From Heligmosomoides polygyrus polygyrus (lineage: Eukaryota > Nematoda > Chromadorea > Rhabditida > Heligmosomidae): DNA of 64,000 nucleotides. Positions 32,822 through 43,960 of the stretch are shown piece after piece (positions within the stretch are counted from its first letter, which is position 1; every line of letters begins with the position of its first letter). The notes below the pieces were generated by a model. The model made no database searches, was not told the origin of the DNA, and saw only the letters and a program-made list of their open reading frames with translations. The translations under genes and the position numbers were made by a program. The DNA lies in assembly GCA_947396885.1 (NCBI GenBank), contig OX377201.1, forward strand, positions 28,187,923 through 28,251,922, given 5' to 3'.

Positions 32822-33960
32822 TATGTCTGAACGGGGAGAGCGAGCCATATAGGAGGAATCCCCACCCCTCAGTTAGTATAAAAAAGTGCTTATTTTTTGC
32901 TAAGTCGTTCGGTTCGTAGCGCAGTGGAGGTGAAGTTGCTTAATGCGAGGAAGGTCGAGGGTTTGGCTCTTGTGCGCTGTTGCATTTTTCCATTTCCATT
33001 GACTGGTTGAAATTTGGCGGATTCTGACGTCTATACCATTTTCAAACGTTTTCTGCGCGTAATCTAGCTGTACGCTGTGGAGAGTACCTTTCATCCGATT
33101 TGTTTATTACTAACCTGATTTTTAATCACGTCTTCGTCAACCTCAAGCGGTGTGCTTCGAAGTCCTTTAGTATGCTGACCGTCCGTTCGGCCAGCTTGAT
33201 TTCTTCCCTCGAAGGTTCCTTGTCTAAAAATGGGCCACACTTGAGGTGGATCACCACTCGAGCATCTTCAGATATTGTTGGTGTTAGGTTTTAGAAAATC
33301 TTCAGCAGACCTCTGACTTCCAGGTGACAGGCAAAGATGAGGGAGAGAGTGTATCGATGCCGTTTTTGTTAATTTGTGGGATACACAGACCTCGTCTCTA
33401 AAGTTAACCACCTCTGACGTCACATTCTGGTCTCTTTTGAAAATCCGAGCAGGACGGTTTTTCCCGAGGTCATTGGTCCATGTAAGAAAACAGACTGTGA
33501 GCATCCTGTAGCCTTATACGTTGCCCGTACTGTGTCCAGCGGTGCTCCGTGCACCTTGTACCTGTGTATCACTGATGTTGAATATTTCTACATCATCATG
33601 TTGAATACCACGGCACTCAGCTGGAAAGTTAGGCAAAAAACTTCTGCAAATGGTATAAACATCAGAATCCCAAAATCTCAACCAGTTAGTTGAAATGCAA
33701 AAATGCATCAGCGCACAAGAACCAAACACCCGACATTTCTCGCATGGAGCAGCCCCACTTCCACTGCGCTGCAAGCCGCTCGCCGGCAAAGGCATCGCGA
33801 GCGTACAAGACCCCTAAACTCGTGATGCGCCGTATTCCATTGTGACTTCAAGGACCCCTACTCCTAGGGCTTAACGACTTGGCAAAAATAAACACATTTT
33901 ATACTAATTGAGGGGTGAGGATTCTCCCTATATGACTCGATCCCCCGTTCAGACATACGC
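32822..33960. repeat. Inverted repeat pair of about 90 bp, about 1.1 kb overall
   Basis: 32822-32909 (GTATGTCTGAACGGGG ... GCTAAGTCGTT) reappears inverted at about 33870-33959, at roughly 80-85 percent identity by eye. Either these are the terminal repeats of a 1.1-kb transposon or two inverted copies of one repeat. A clear target duplication was not found. A tRNA-like patch follows the left copy (TAGCGCAGTGGAGG, 32918). No transposase is seen between. Confidence 0.45.
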
Positions 33961-34287
33961 TCCACACCCTTCAATTGTGAGAACATTGAATGCTGAGCTT
34001 CTTTACTGACGGAGAGAAGATGAGCATAATAAAGGTGTGGCGTCGCCTTCATTCTGCAAGCGAATTTTTCATCAACAGTATTTTTTCCATCGTTTACGCT
34101 AGATGTATGAGAACATTTTTCAAAGTTCTTCTACTTAGTTGAAATAATATTAAGCTGTATGGTGTGCAAATAAACTCTATTTAGAATTTCACGTATTATT
34201 CAATAACCTACAAATTGTATGTGCATCTACTTTGCCATGACCACTTTGCTGTCGTCAGATACTTTGCCTACGGTCTCGAAATATAGG

Positions 34288-34343
34288 GAATTCGACGTTG
34301 GGAAAGTGCCTACGGTCGTAGACACTTTCCCAACGTCGAATTC
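34288..34343. repeat. Perfect 21-bp hairpin
   Basis: Arms 34288-34308 and 34323-34343 are perfectly complementary (core AATTCGACGTTGGGAAAGTG), with a 14-nt loop. It lies about 210 bp outside the left breakpoint of the large palindrome. Confidence 0.85.
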
Positions 34344-34892
34344 AGTGCCCATAGCATCAGCGTGAAGAACCGTAGTCACTTCATTTAACAATCCTGCATA
34401 ATGAACGGAAACGCAACGCAAAAAGTGATGCAACATATTCTCACTGAGTGGGTCTATATATACGCAAAAGGTATGAAAGAACAAAGCCATCTCAACAAAG
34501 CAAAGAAACGCGATGACCTTTCCACCTGTTCTCTTAGCATGCCGTCAAAGGATCAGAAGAATATGTTTGCACAAATTATTTTGACAATAATTATTCTCGA
34601 TAATGATGTCGAAACACGCGTTACCAAGCAAGCTATACAACGATATTGATTGATAATCGAATTGTGTTAGTTTTGTTTCATGGTCTCCTCATGTTTTAAT
34701 TGAGTAATTCGAAACAAAACCAGAGTCGCTCAAGAACTGCTGCTGCGTGAATATTCATAAATTTCTTACTTCTTTTGGATTCAGCGAAGCTTTGCAAGTT
34801 TTTAAAGAACATGAATCCATTCCTTATTAGCCCTTTCATATTGTTTTTCCCGCATATAATTTGACCTCGCCTGGGTAAAAATAGCTCTCCAC

Positions 34893-37800
34893 TAGACATT
34901 TGATCCGACTCCGATTTCCTGGATAATCGGATGATTCGGATAGGCCATTTTCCAAACCCGAATCTTCGGATGATTCAGATGAGGGCAATTTTGAAAACCC
35001 CGGATCTTCAGATGATTCAGATAACGCCTTTTTCGGACGAGAAGGATTTCGGATATCCGATTCAGATACAGCCGGATAAGCGATATAATAGGAGCACGCA
35101 ACCTCTTAAAAACGGAGCACATCAGTATTTCATTGACCAACAGCCTTACAGCTATTCAAAAAGAAAGATTCACATAAGAGATCTCTACTTTCTAGTCGAT
35201 GAAGACGTTGTCGATATCATCATCTCCATTCGTGCTTTCATCTTCAGAAAGGCTGAATTCGTCGTCGGAATCGTTATATCCTTTCGCCGCTTATTCATTA
35301 CCCGAATCCTCGAACCGTGAAGTCGGAATGGTAAAAAGTAGTTGCTCAGTTCAGGAAATCCTTTGCCAGTTAAGTAGACGTACCTCTGTGCGGTTTCGAA
35401 CTGATGAGCTCTAATCGTAAGCAGCAGTCGGGCGTTTCGTCCATTTAAGCGACCTCGCCGCTTATTTTCATAGAGTGTCCCAGCCATGCTGAAGTACATT
35501 GATTCAAAGAATGGAGAATGTCCAATATATTTAGTTCACATAAATTGGACCATTTCATCTACTCACCTGAAAAGCCTCTCGCAGTCTACCGATATGGCAG
35601 GCGCAGCAGGATATTTCAGCGCCAGTGCGTAAATCAAGGGAAATTTGTTCTGGTAGTTCTGCCACCATGCCACGGGGTTTTCATGGAATGACGGCCGGTT
35701 CTTCTTCACCAGCATCGAGTAGCTGAACCTCTACCTTAAAAGGTTGAGTTATCTATCACACAACTTCACTTAATTTTCGGTTCATGCTTATACCAAGCTC
35801 ATCATTGTGGCTTGTTGTGTCCGCGTTCTCTTCAGTTTGGGACTGCGTTAGGATACTCCATACGGGTGGGGTCCCAGCGCGAGAGGACTTTCACGGAGCA
35901 TTTCCTTCATCGCGTGTACGAGAACGAAAGTCTGCACCTGGGAATGTTATCATAAATTAATGGTCTTATCACTTATTTCATCCTCCTATAATGTGCCTAC
36001 TTTTTTCTTCAGTGAAGTCTTGCGCAACAGCGCTCCATTTCTCTTTGCTAAATGTAGGCTCCCAAAGCTGTGTCGCGGATCAACAAGTGTAGAGATTTGA
36101 AGGTGCTGGTCCTCGAGCCACGGGTTGAAATATGATTTTGTGTTCTTCAATAATATGTCTCCAAACTGCTTGGCCTCCATTGACGATGACAACATTGACC
36201 TGTAAACACCTGGAACTGATCTGCCAAAGGATAATGAAAGAATTCAGTAATGTAACCTCTCGGTGGCGCATATCAGTATTCTCCTCGCGACTCCAATATA
36301 GATAGATGAAGTTGATTCCTTGAGGAAACTTTTACTATAACAAAAATATGAGCTTTCTATCGATATTAAGACCTGCTTAGTCATTGTATTATATGGTTCA
36401 AGGAAACTCCGCATTTTCCTCAAACGCACGACTTATTCTATATCAAATCATGCAAGGTGTAAGTGTTCCATCAAGCGGTCGAATGCTGGCATCTGAAAGA
36501 GATTTTCTCAGCTTCTCAACACCCTATCCTTAAGATACAACTTTGAATTCTAAATGACCCGCTGCATTGAGAACATCACAGAGCATGAGGTAGGTAGATC
36601 CCCAACGTGTCGGGCAGTCTGTGCACGGCATTTTCATTGGCAGGTCCATTCTCTGAAGATACCTAATAGATAAAGTGGAAAAGATTAGTATAGATAAAAA
36701 GATTTGAAGGGTGTGCCATCATTTCAGGCTCTAAACTGACCCCTGTACACAAATTTGGTACGCGAACTTTTGTTAATTTTCGAGACGACCTGCTTGCTTC
36801 GTTGAAGTAGTTTTCCGAGAACACTAGTTGCAACTGTCTTGGAGACAATCAAATTGACTACGTGAGCGCAACAGTGAATACTGCAACACGAAAGTAGACT
36901 AGCTAATAACGTTGACGGATGGGCCTTGAAAAACCCACTGTTTACCTTTCCTCCTTAAAACATACGCAGTCCAACACAATGTTGCGTCTGCTGCTAAAGC
37001 CGCCACTAAAAACGTGACCAGTAACAGCTAAAATAGAGCAGTTCCCATTTCTTGATTTCCATCCGTCGATAATGATGGCGAAATCGGTGGCTTCCTCCGA
37101 CAGAGTGCGGTGTTCGTCATCAATCTTCTTAACTTGAGAATGCATGACGTCTTTTAATCCCTTCACAGTTGACGGCTTGCAGGAGGGGTTGAATGTTGAA
37201 GTCGTTGAGTTGCGTCATGGTAATGAACGAGAAAGGTAGCGATGCCAGCGAGTCCAGCCAACTTCTTGTCTAACTCTTCCTTCTGTCCTTTAGGCAATTT
37301 CCTTTTGAGCGTGTCTTCCACTGTTTGGTGTCGTTTGGAATATTGAAAGTGGATCGGTATTTAGGAATCTTGTAGATCTTCGAGCAAGATATATGTACAT
37401 TCCGCGACGTTGTTGCCACTTTCACCGACTTTCCTTTTGAAAAGGGTCAACACTGCGCTCATGGCTACAGCCGGCATGTCTGAAAATACTAGTTGTTCGT
37501 TTTCATGTAGGTTTTTAGTACATTACACTCTGAATTGTGGTCGTAGATTATAGCTTCTTGCTCACCAACCCTTACCACTACCTCTAGAATGGAAGTCATG
37601 ATAACCAATAAACGAGAGTGGTAAACAACGAACTAATTCGATGTCTAAACAGACGAAACTAATGCCCATCAAGTCGGCGTCGGAAACACTTTTGTAAAAT
37701 CCAGTACTAGAATACAGCTCACCAGCCTGGCATAAATATTGATATCAGGTGAGGCTGAGAATATCATAAATGTCTTGAGTTCGTTCGAGCCCTTAGGGGT

Positions 37801-38513
37801 TTGTAAGAAGCTATGTTAGTTGGGTTATGCTCATATCCTTATGTTCGTCGAAGGTTAATGTGAGCTAGTATTTATGTGCCATTATTTATGTAATGCGTGA
37901 CTATGCTCATGTCTGGTAAGTAAATAAATAAAGCATCGAATCAGCACTGGCATCATGCCAAATGCTCTTGGACAGTTATTTAGCCCAGTTTTATTTACTT
38001 ATCTGCTGGAGTAGAAAACACTGCTATGTGAAAGATGGCGCGTTTGGCTGCCTTACAAGGTGAGCCCCACCCCAGAGCGACTTTGCGCCTCCAGAACAGC
38101 ATTGAGACCCCCATGAGCCACTCCCCTCTCAATAGTGAGTTGGTATTGCAAAGCGAAGCCCTGCAAAGGACAACGAAACGATTACGAAACGTCCCACAAT
38201 AAGTTTCTCGAGCTCTGAGAAAACTCCCGCCAAATGATTGCAAAACCTCCCCAGAAACGTCACGTTGTCAAGGCGCAGAGTTTGGCAGCAGGGCGCGCTA
38301 ACCTCCTATCCGATTTTCATCCGATTTAACCGAATCATCGCGTTTTTGAAAACCCTGAATGTTCGGATGATTCAGATGAAGGTAATTTTGAAAACCTCGG
38401 ATCCTCGGATGATTCCGATAGTGCCACTTTCGGTCGAGCCGGATTTCGGATAATCCGAAACCGAACAAATCTGGCCGGATATCTTGAAATGCATGATCCG
38501 GATCCCATGTCTA
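34893..38513 (-). mobile_element. hAT element (left-arm copy)
   Basis: Mirror of the element at 49151-52772: ends TAGACATTTGATCC and (complement) TAGACATGGGATCC, flanked by CTCTCCAC (34885-34892) and CTCGCCAC (38514-38521), an 8-bp duplication with one mismatch. The identical mismatch in both arms means insertion came before the inverted duplication. Confidence 0.8.
35185..37495 (-). pseudogene. hAT transposase remains (left-arm copy)
   Basis: Same exons as described for 50170-52480, on the minus strand. A 1-base deletion near 36327 relative to the right arm breaks the segment following SIESSYF. Confidence 0.75.
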
Positions 38514-38521
38514 CTCGCCAC

Positions 38522-40024
38522 TTTCGCTTTTGTAGGCTACGGCTCCATGCCCTACTGGTGATCCTCTGGGAGTAAAGGTGGCAGCATTTTACTACCCTTA
38601 ATAACCTGTATAGTGTTAAGAGGTGAAGCAGAATATTACTTACACCTAATTAGAAGTCCTGCATTTCATTTCACATATCCACTAATTTCTTTCAATCTAT
38701 TGTACTTTCTGGATATATGTACATCCAGAGGGAAACACGGGATGCACATAGATTCCAGTCCGTGCTAAGTATGATATAGTATTATGATATAGTATAAAAT
38801 ATAGTATTAGTATTCACGCAATTCTAGGTAGTTGTATTTCTTGATTACTATTATATCATGCCCGCAGGCCACACGGCCAAATTAGACCAGTTCATTGGTA
38901 TCCATTTGGGTAGTCTCTATATAAGACATATATGAACAACGACTACGACTCAATGAGTTGTACTTATTGGTACTTTGTACAACTGTACTAGGTAATATAC
39001 ATTTCGCAATCGGTTAGGCTGCCTTATATTATGTGATATTATAATTCTTCTAAAGCCTATTCTAAAATTTGTTTATTTATCTCGTGTACTTACCTTTTTC
39101 ACTAAACGGTTTTACAGATATCACTCACCCAAGCTCTTTTTTCAAAAATATGACCAATCACAAATGTTACACTTTAGGAAACACATGAGCGCACATGTCG
39201 GAAGTAGACGGTGGACCGCCGCTTAAGCGAAGAGCGTGCTAGGTGAGAAGGAGGGCTTCCCGAAGGATGAGATCTGCTCCAATTGGGATTTTTCTTTTGG
39301 ATGACTTTTCGTTTAGGTGACGGACAAAACCATGCTTTAAGGTCACCCGTCGTCTGCTCGGCGCACACGAACGGTTTTGGTGCCTCCGGCAAGCTCTCGC
39401 TTTTTTTGGGCCGTCGGCCTTCAGTCTCTTGTTTTTTCCCGGTGTGTGAGCTCACCTCAGTGGTGGCTCGCTTTGTGTTTATCTATCTAGTCTTCGTGAT
39501 TGATAAATTTCCATATCTCCTGCGTTCTCCTTGTTGAACTGTCCGCTGTGTCGGTCGATATCGTTAGCCCTAGACATTCGGTTCAGTACACACACATTTT
39601 ATTCAACCATGTTAGTTAAGCACAAATAAAACTTTGTTGATTTTCAAATGATACGGTTTGACTTTTCGTTGCTCCTTGAGTCGTTCCTCGATTTTTTAAT
39701 TGGCAGTTCTTCTATTTCATTCTCATTTATACGTTTTCTGGAATGAAGCTTTTGGAAATAATAGGTATAAATATCTAGGCCTTAATACAAATACTATATA
39801 ATAATCACCTCATTGACATTTCGTGTCCAGACCCTTTAAACATAGTGGTTCGGTCGCATGTGTTGTGCCCTATAAACAAGCGTATAACCCTTAGCAAATC
39901 AGTTTTCTAATATATAATCCTTATAACAATTACTTACCTTCATTTGTGTTCTTCTGTCCATCAAGATAATCTATCGACAAGCCTTTGCAGTCATCATATC
40001 TAAGCCTTTGCAGTCACGCATATT
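38522..40024. other. Unclassified DNA inside the palindrome arm
   Basis: Between the hAT element and the LINE tail. It holds one longer open frame (39174-39473 minus; 48185-48490 plus in the other arm) reading TTEVSSHTGKKQETEGRRPK, then SLPEAPKPFVCAEQTTGDLK, basic and without a recognised domain. It may be an old exon or chance. A GGATATATGTACATCC-type palindromic motif is present near 38712. Confidence 0.35.
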
Positions 40025-40172
40025 TTATTATTTATTTATTTATTTATTGAGGCATAGACGAAAGTCTAGCGTAAACAGCGTTAAAAACAACATCAAACCA
40101 TCAGTTACAAGGATATATAACATAAATCAAGCAGCGCAACATCAATAATATCAGTCATCAAGAACAACCGGA

Positions 40173-42965
40173 TTACCCAACAAACCTTCTACCCGCTTGA
40201 GCAGACAGCATCGTCAAATCATCGTACTTGCCAAGCAACAAGTTGAATTCCTTAAGAATCCTGTAGGCTAAGAAGTCTGACCTGACTCGTGATTTAGCGA
40301 CAGAGACCCGAAGTTTGAGCCTTCCTCTTACCGATTTCGTCAGCGACCCATCAACGAAATCATCTGGATTGATTGATAGCTTCTTGGCCAGAATTTTGTA
40401 CATCATGATAACATCAGCCATTTTTCTTCTTTTGCTTAGAGATGGAAGACCAAAAAGCGCAGACCGTTGAGAACCATTGGGAATCGAACTGTAATCCACA
40501 GAGAAACATCTCATCATAAGTTTCCTGGTGAAGCTGTTTTGGATGCTTTCCAAGAGATCAATATCCCTCTTCTTAGTGGAGTTGAACACGGTTGTCCCGG
40601 TTTCCACGATAGGTCGTACATAGGTTTTAAAGGCCTTTATGTACACCTCTGGAAGCCTGCATTTCAGAACTCTGAATAGGTTATAAATGCGAAAACTGGC
40701 TATTTTCACCAAGAGTCTGCAGTGTTTTGAAAAACATAGGTCACTCGTTATAACAAAACCCAAATCCCGAACTTCGTCAACTTTTTCTAAGGCCTTACCA
40801 TTAATCCTGTACGTCGGTGAATGAGTGTGATTTTTAGACCCAATCACTAAAAGGTGCGTTTTCTCAGTATCGAGAGGTAATTCCCATTTATCTGACCAGG
40901 AGCTCATGAAATCGATCGCCGTCTGAAGATCCTTTGAATCATCGGTGGTACGGATAGTTTTGTAGATATTTACATCATCAGCGTACATTTTACATTTGAC
41001 CCCTAGGCTAGCAAAGCTGTTTGGGAGTTCGTACGTGTACAGCAGGAATAAGATTGGGGATAATACCTCACCTTGGGGAACACCGCTAAATGTGGAAAAG
41101 ACCTTGGAGTACTGGCCTTTAATCTTAACCTGGTAAGTCCTTCTGCTTAAAAATTGCCGTACCCAGCTTATGATCATAGGATGAATTCCTACCGCCTCCA
41201 TCTTGACAACCAATTTCTCAACCGGGACTTTGTCAAAAGCTTTTGAGAAGTCAAAATACACTACGTCTGAACGTCTTTTGTCTTCCAGTGCTTTCGACCA
41301 GTCATTTAATGAGGTGAGAACGGCTGTTTCCACAGACCTGCCTTTCAGAAACCCGTACTGACTGTCAGATATTACACCATGAGCATCAAGGTGCAATAAG
41401 ACATGTCGCTTGAGAATTTTTTCAAAAGTTCTCGCAAAAACTGAGGTGATACTGACAGGTCGGTAGTTTCTAGGATCATTTTGTTTAGCCTTTTTTGAAA
41501 TTGGGCTGACAAACGCGTGCTTCCACCTGGCAGGGATTTCTGCTCTTGTGTAGCTCAGATTAAATATGTGTTCTAAAGGATATGCAATGTAATGGATAAC
41601 ATTTTTTATGAAACATATCGGGATAAAATCCGGTGATATTGAAGAAGATTTCGGCCATTTAGACAACACTTCAATAATCTCTTCCTTGCGAAACCACAAC
41701 GTAGAACTCATTTTGGGAAAACGGGGTAGATCCTTTATGCCACTAACTATAGAACTGTAATCATCAACCTGGTTCTTATTGTAAACATCCTGAAAAACTT
41801 GCCCCAATAAGTCAGCTTTTTCTTTTATTGTGGAAACCAATACACCACATTCATTAAACAGGTTGGGAATGTGATTATCACTCCCAAGCCGAGAGCTTAC
41901 AAACCTATAAAAGGCTGTCTTGTCCTTCGATGAAGTGACCTTTCTCTCTATATAGACGTTGTAGCGATGTAAAGTTTTGTTCAACTTTGTGGACCAATAT
42001 TCGTACGAAGACCAGTCTTCGGTTTTACCATCAGCACATGCCTTTTCCCAGTTAAGGAGGCGACGGCAATTCAATCTTATGAGATAGGCTGGGTAACCTT
42101 TCTCACATTCCCTGAGTTGACGCATAGGAACGTACAATTCGATTGTATGGTGTAGAATTGCTAAAAAGGTTTCATAAAGCTGATCTACTCTTGCTCCAGA
42201 ATTCATTATACCAATCTAATCAATGGAAGCCAGGTAATTTCCTATTTGGTAATAATCTGCGCTCTTGAAGTTTCGGACCCAGGTAACTTCTCTGTCTTCA
42301 CGCTTTAGGTCTGAATGGAACGTTACTGTAGCATGGTCACCGTTCCCTAAAGGGGGATGCACATGTACACTACTGACGAAACCCTTTTTGTTGCATAAAA
42401 CCAAGTCCAGAACTGATTTTCGTCTGGTAGGAACCGAAACCAGCTGCTGGAAATCATGTTTCAAAAACCTGAGAAAAATTCTTAGATACATTGCTGCGAT
42501 GGTGGGTCATTAAATCAGATATGTTAAAATCTCCTACTAAGACCGTAACCAAATTTGAGGCGGAATAGTCACTTATAGCCTTAGATAGCTGATGCGACCC
42601 TGATGCACAACAGTCTGGAGTTCTATACACGCATATGCCACGAAATTCAGAAAAATCGTGTTTTATATCGCATACTAGAATCTCATAACAGTTTGGAACT
42701 GATTCCCTGAATACCACGTTATACGAGAAGGTCTTCTTCAGCAGGAGTAATATGCCACCACCTTTTTTCGAAAGCCGGTCACATCTTATACCCAAATACC
42801 TGTTGCTGGCGAAACCTAAAAGAGGTTTTAGCTCAATTTCGGAGCTAAGCCACGTCTCCGTTAGTAGGCCAAGTCGTAGTTATGAATGCATAAATCCATC
42901 ACGAAGGCGTTAGCATTTCTGACTAATGATCTAACATTAGTTACTACGCCAAAGCAGTTGCTCCG
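40173..42965 (-). pseudogene. LINE ORF2: endonuclease and reverse transcriptase, broken
   Basis: The endonuclease part reads VVTNVRSLVRNANAFVMDLC, TETWLSSEIELKP, GGGILLLLKK, VLVGDFNISDL and HPPLGNGDHATVTF. It is interrupted by frameshifts near 42875 and 42480 and by a TAG near 42220 (after LASID). The RT part is then open from 42206 to the stop at 40173 (677 codons): YRPVSITSVFARTFEKIL, VVYFDFSKAFDKVPVEKL, FSGVPQGEVLSPILFLLY, and the catalytic MYADDVNIY. The C-terminal region has SLSKRRKMADVIMMYKIL. Few lesions imply a young copy. Confidence 0.85.
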
Positions 42966-42973
42966 AAGACCGG

Positions 42974-43804
42974 TCAACAGTTTCCCGTAGGGCCACTATT
43001 AACCGGTGTCGAAGTGAAACGGCTAGCGGGCGGGCTACTGTGAGAGAGCGGGGAGGACCACCCATCACGAGCTTGAGTTGCTCGCATGGAACTGCCATCG
43101 CCCACTTCCCCATTAGCCTTGCGTTGCTCCCTCCTGCGCGTTCTCTCCTCCCACGTTAGCGAAGGGCGTAAATAAACGCCCTTGTGTGCGGAAGAGAAGC
43201 GCAGGCGTGGAGCACGCCTTACCGCAATCCGTTGGAACTTGCTGGCGGGAAGTACGACTTTGATTAGCCGAGGCTTATTCTGCTCAATCCTTCCCATGCG
43301 GTACACGGAGGTAGGAGTACACTCTATACCGAGGAAATCAAGTAAGCCTACAACATATGCAAAGTCATAGGTTAATCGTTCCGATGATTTAGACGAAGAG
43401 GACTCAGGAACGTGGGAAAGTACGATAGACCTATCAATTTCGTAGTCGACTTTCCCAAAGTTAGGGCTAGGCCTTAATTCAGAGGTGCCTACAGCAGAAG
43501 ATGGCTTGGAAACTTCAACATTCGCTAACTGCGCCTTCAAAGAAATGTTTTCTTCCCTGAGAAGTCGAACTTCTTCAAGCAGCTCCATGTTCCTCTTAAT
43601 GACTTCCTGCATCTCCTGCCTTGTCGCCATAAGCAGCTCGACCATTTGTTTGACATAGGCCGGCACCTTCGTCTTGGCCATTAGCGACTGCAATTGGCCG
43701 CTGGCGTCTGCTGCGGCATCCGTGGGCGATGGCCTGGCTGGTGCTGCAATGGAAGAACCACCAGCCGCAGATCTCATCGATCGATTGCCTTCCTTGCTGG
43801 CCAT
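42974..43804 (-). CDS. LINE ORF1 protein (coiled coil plus RRM-like region)
   Basis: ATG at 43804 (MASKEGNRSM), 276 codons to TAG at 42974, intact. Low-complexity N-terminus (Ala/Ser/Pro, residues 10-45). A strong coiled coil follows at about 60-105 (MATRQEMQEVIKRNMELLEE, then LREENISLKAQLANVE). Residues about 125-215 form an RRM-like or LINE ORF1 nucleic-acid-binding region (SIVLSHVPESSSSKSSERLT ... RLIKVVLPASKFQRIAVR), and then comes a basic segment (TWEERTRRREQRKANGE). It is thought to bind LINE RNA as a multimer. ORF2 starts at or just before its stop. Assignment rests on position and layout. Confidence 0.7.
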   Translation of the reverse strand: MASKEGNRSMRSAAGGSSIAAPARPSPTDAAADASGQLQSLMAKTKVPAYVKQMVELLMATRQEMQEVIKRNMELLEEVRLLREENISLKAQLANVEVSKPSSAVGTSELRPSPNFGKVDYEIDRSIVLSHVPESSSSKSSERLTYDFAYVVGLLDFLGIECTPTSVYRMGRIEQNKPRLIKVVLPASKFQRIAVRRAPRLRFSSAHKGVYLRPSLTWEERTRRREQRKANGEVGDGSSMRATQARDGWSSPLSHSSPPASRFTSTPVNSGPTGNC

Positions 43805-43960
43805 CGCTCCGATAATCCGTCTCAACTCTCAAGCAAAAACAATACCTTTTGCGGTGTCAAGCTAAATAGCAGATTGGCCTCCTTGCCACCCGAAGCGACG
43901 TTCAGAATAAATATAGCACCGCGGAGTAGTTGAGAGGTCGACTGAATAACAGAGAGAGTA

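Larger units (their letters stand above)
34552..41460 (+). repeat. Left arm of a large inverted repeat
   Basis: Every position x here pairs with 87664-87665 minus x in the right arm (46204-53113). The outer edge is sharp: ATCAGAAG at 34552 pairs with CTTCTGAT ending at 53113, and the flanks differ. The inner edge at 41460 pairs with the first base after the N gap, so the true inner end is hidden. Only scattered differences were noticed (near 34914, 35016, 36327 with a 1-base indel, 38267, 38873 and 39437). The arm contains a complete hAT element, the 3' half of a CR1-like LINE and unclassified DNA. Confidence 0.93.
40025..43960 (-). mobile_element. CR1/Jockey-group LINE, both ORFs recognisable
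   Basis: On the minus strand: a 5' region from about 43960, ORF1 at 42974-43804, ORF2 (endonuclease plus RT) from about 42965 to 40173, and a 3' UTR with an AGACTTTCGTCT hairpin just before an (AATA)n tail at about 40025-40051. The 5' boundary is approximate. The RT half (up to 41460) is duplicated in the right palindrome arm. Confidence 0.85.

Noticed and set aside
33514..33795. 93-codon minus-strand frame (and a plus-strand reading over 33486-33660)
   Set aside because: Both strands are open over the same stretch and neither has convincing splice sites or a recognisable domain.
40467..40679. 70-codon frame opposite the LINE RT (also at 46985-47197)
   Set aside because: An antisense shadow of the RT C-terminal region, duplicated only because the RT is duplicated.
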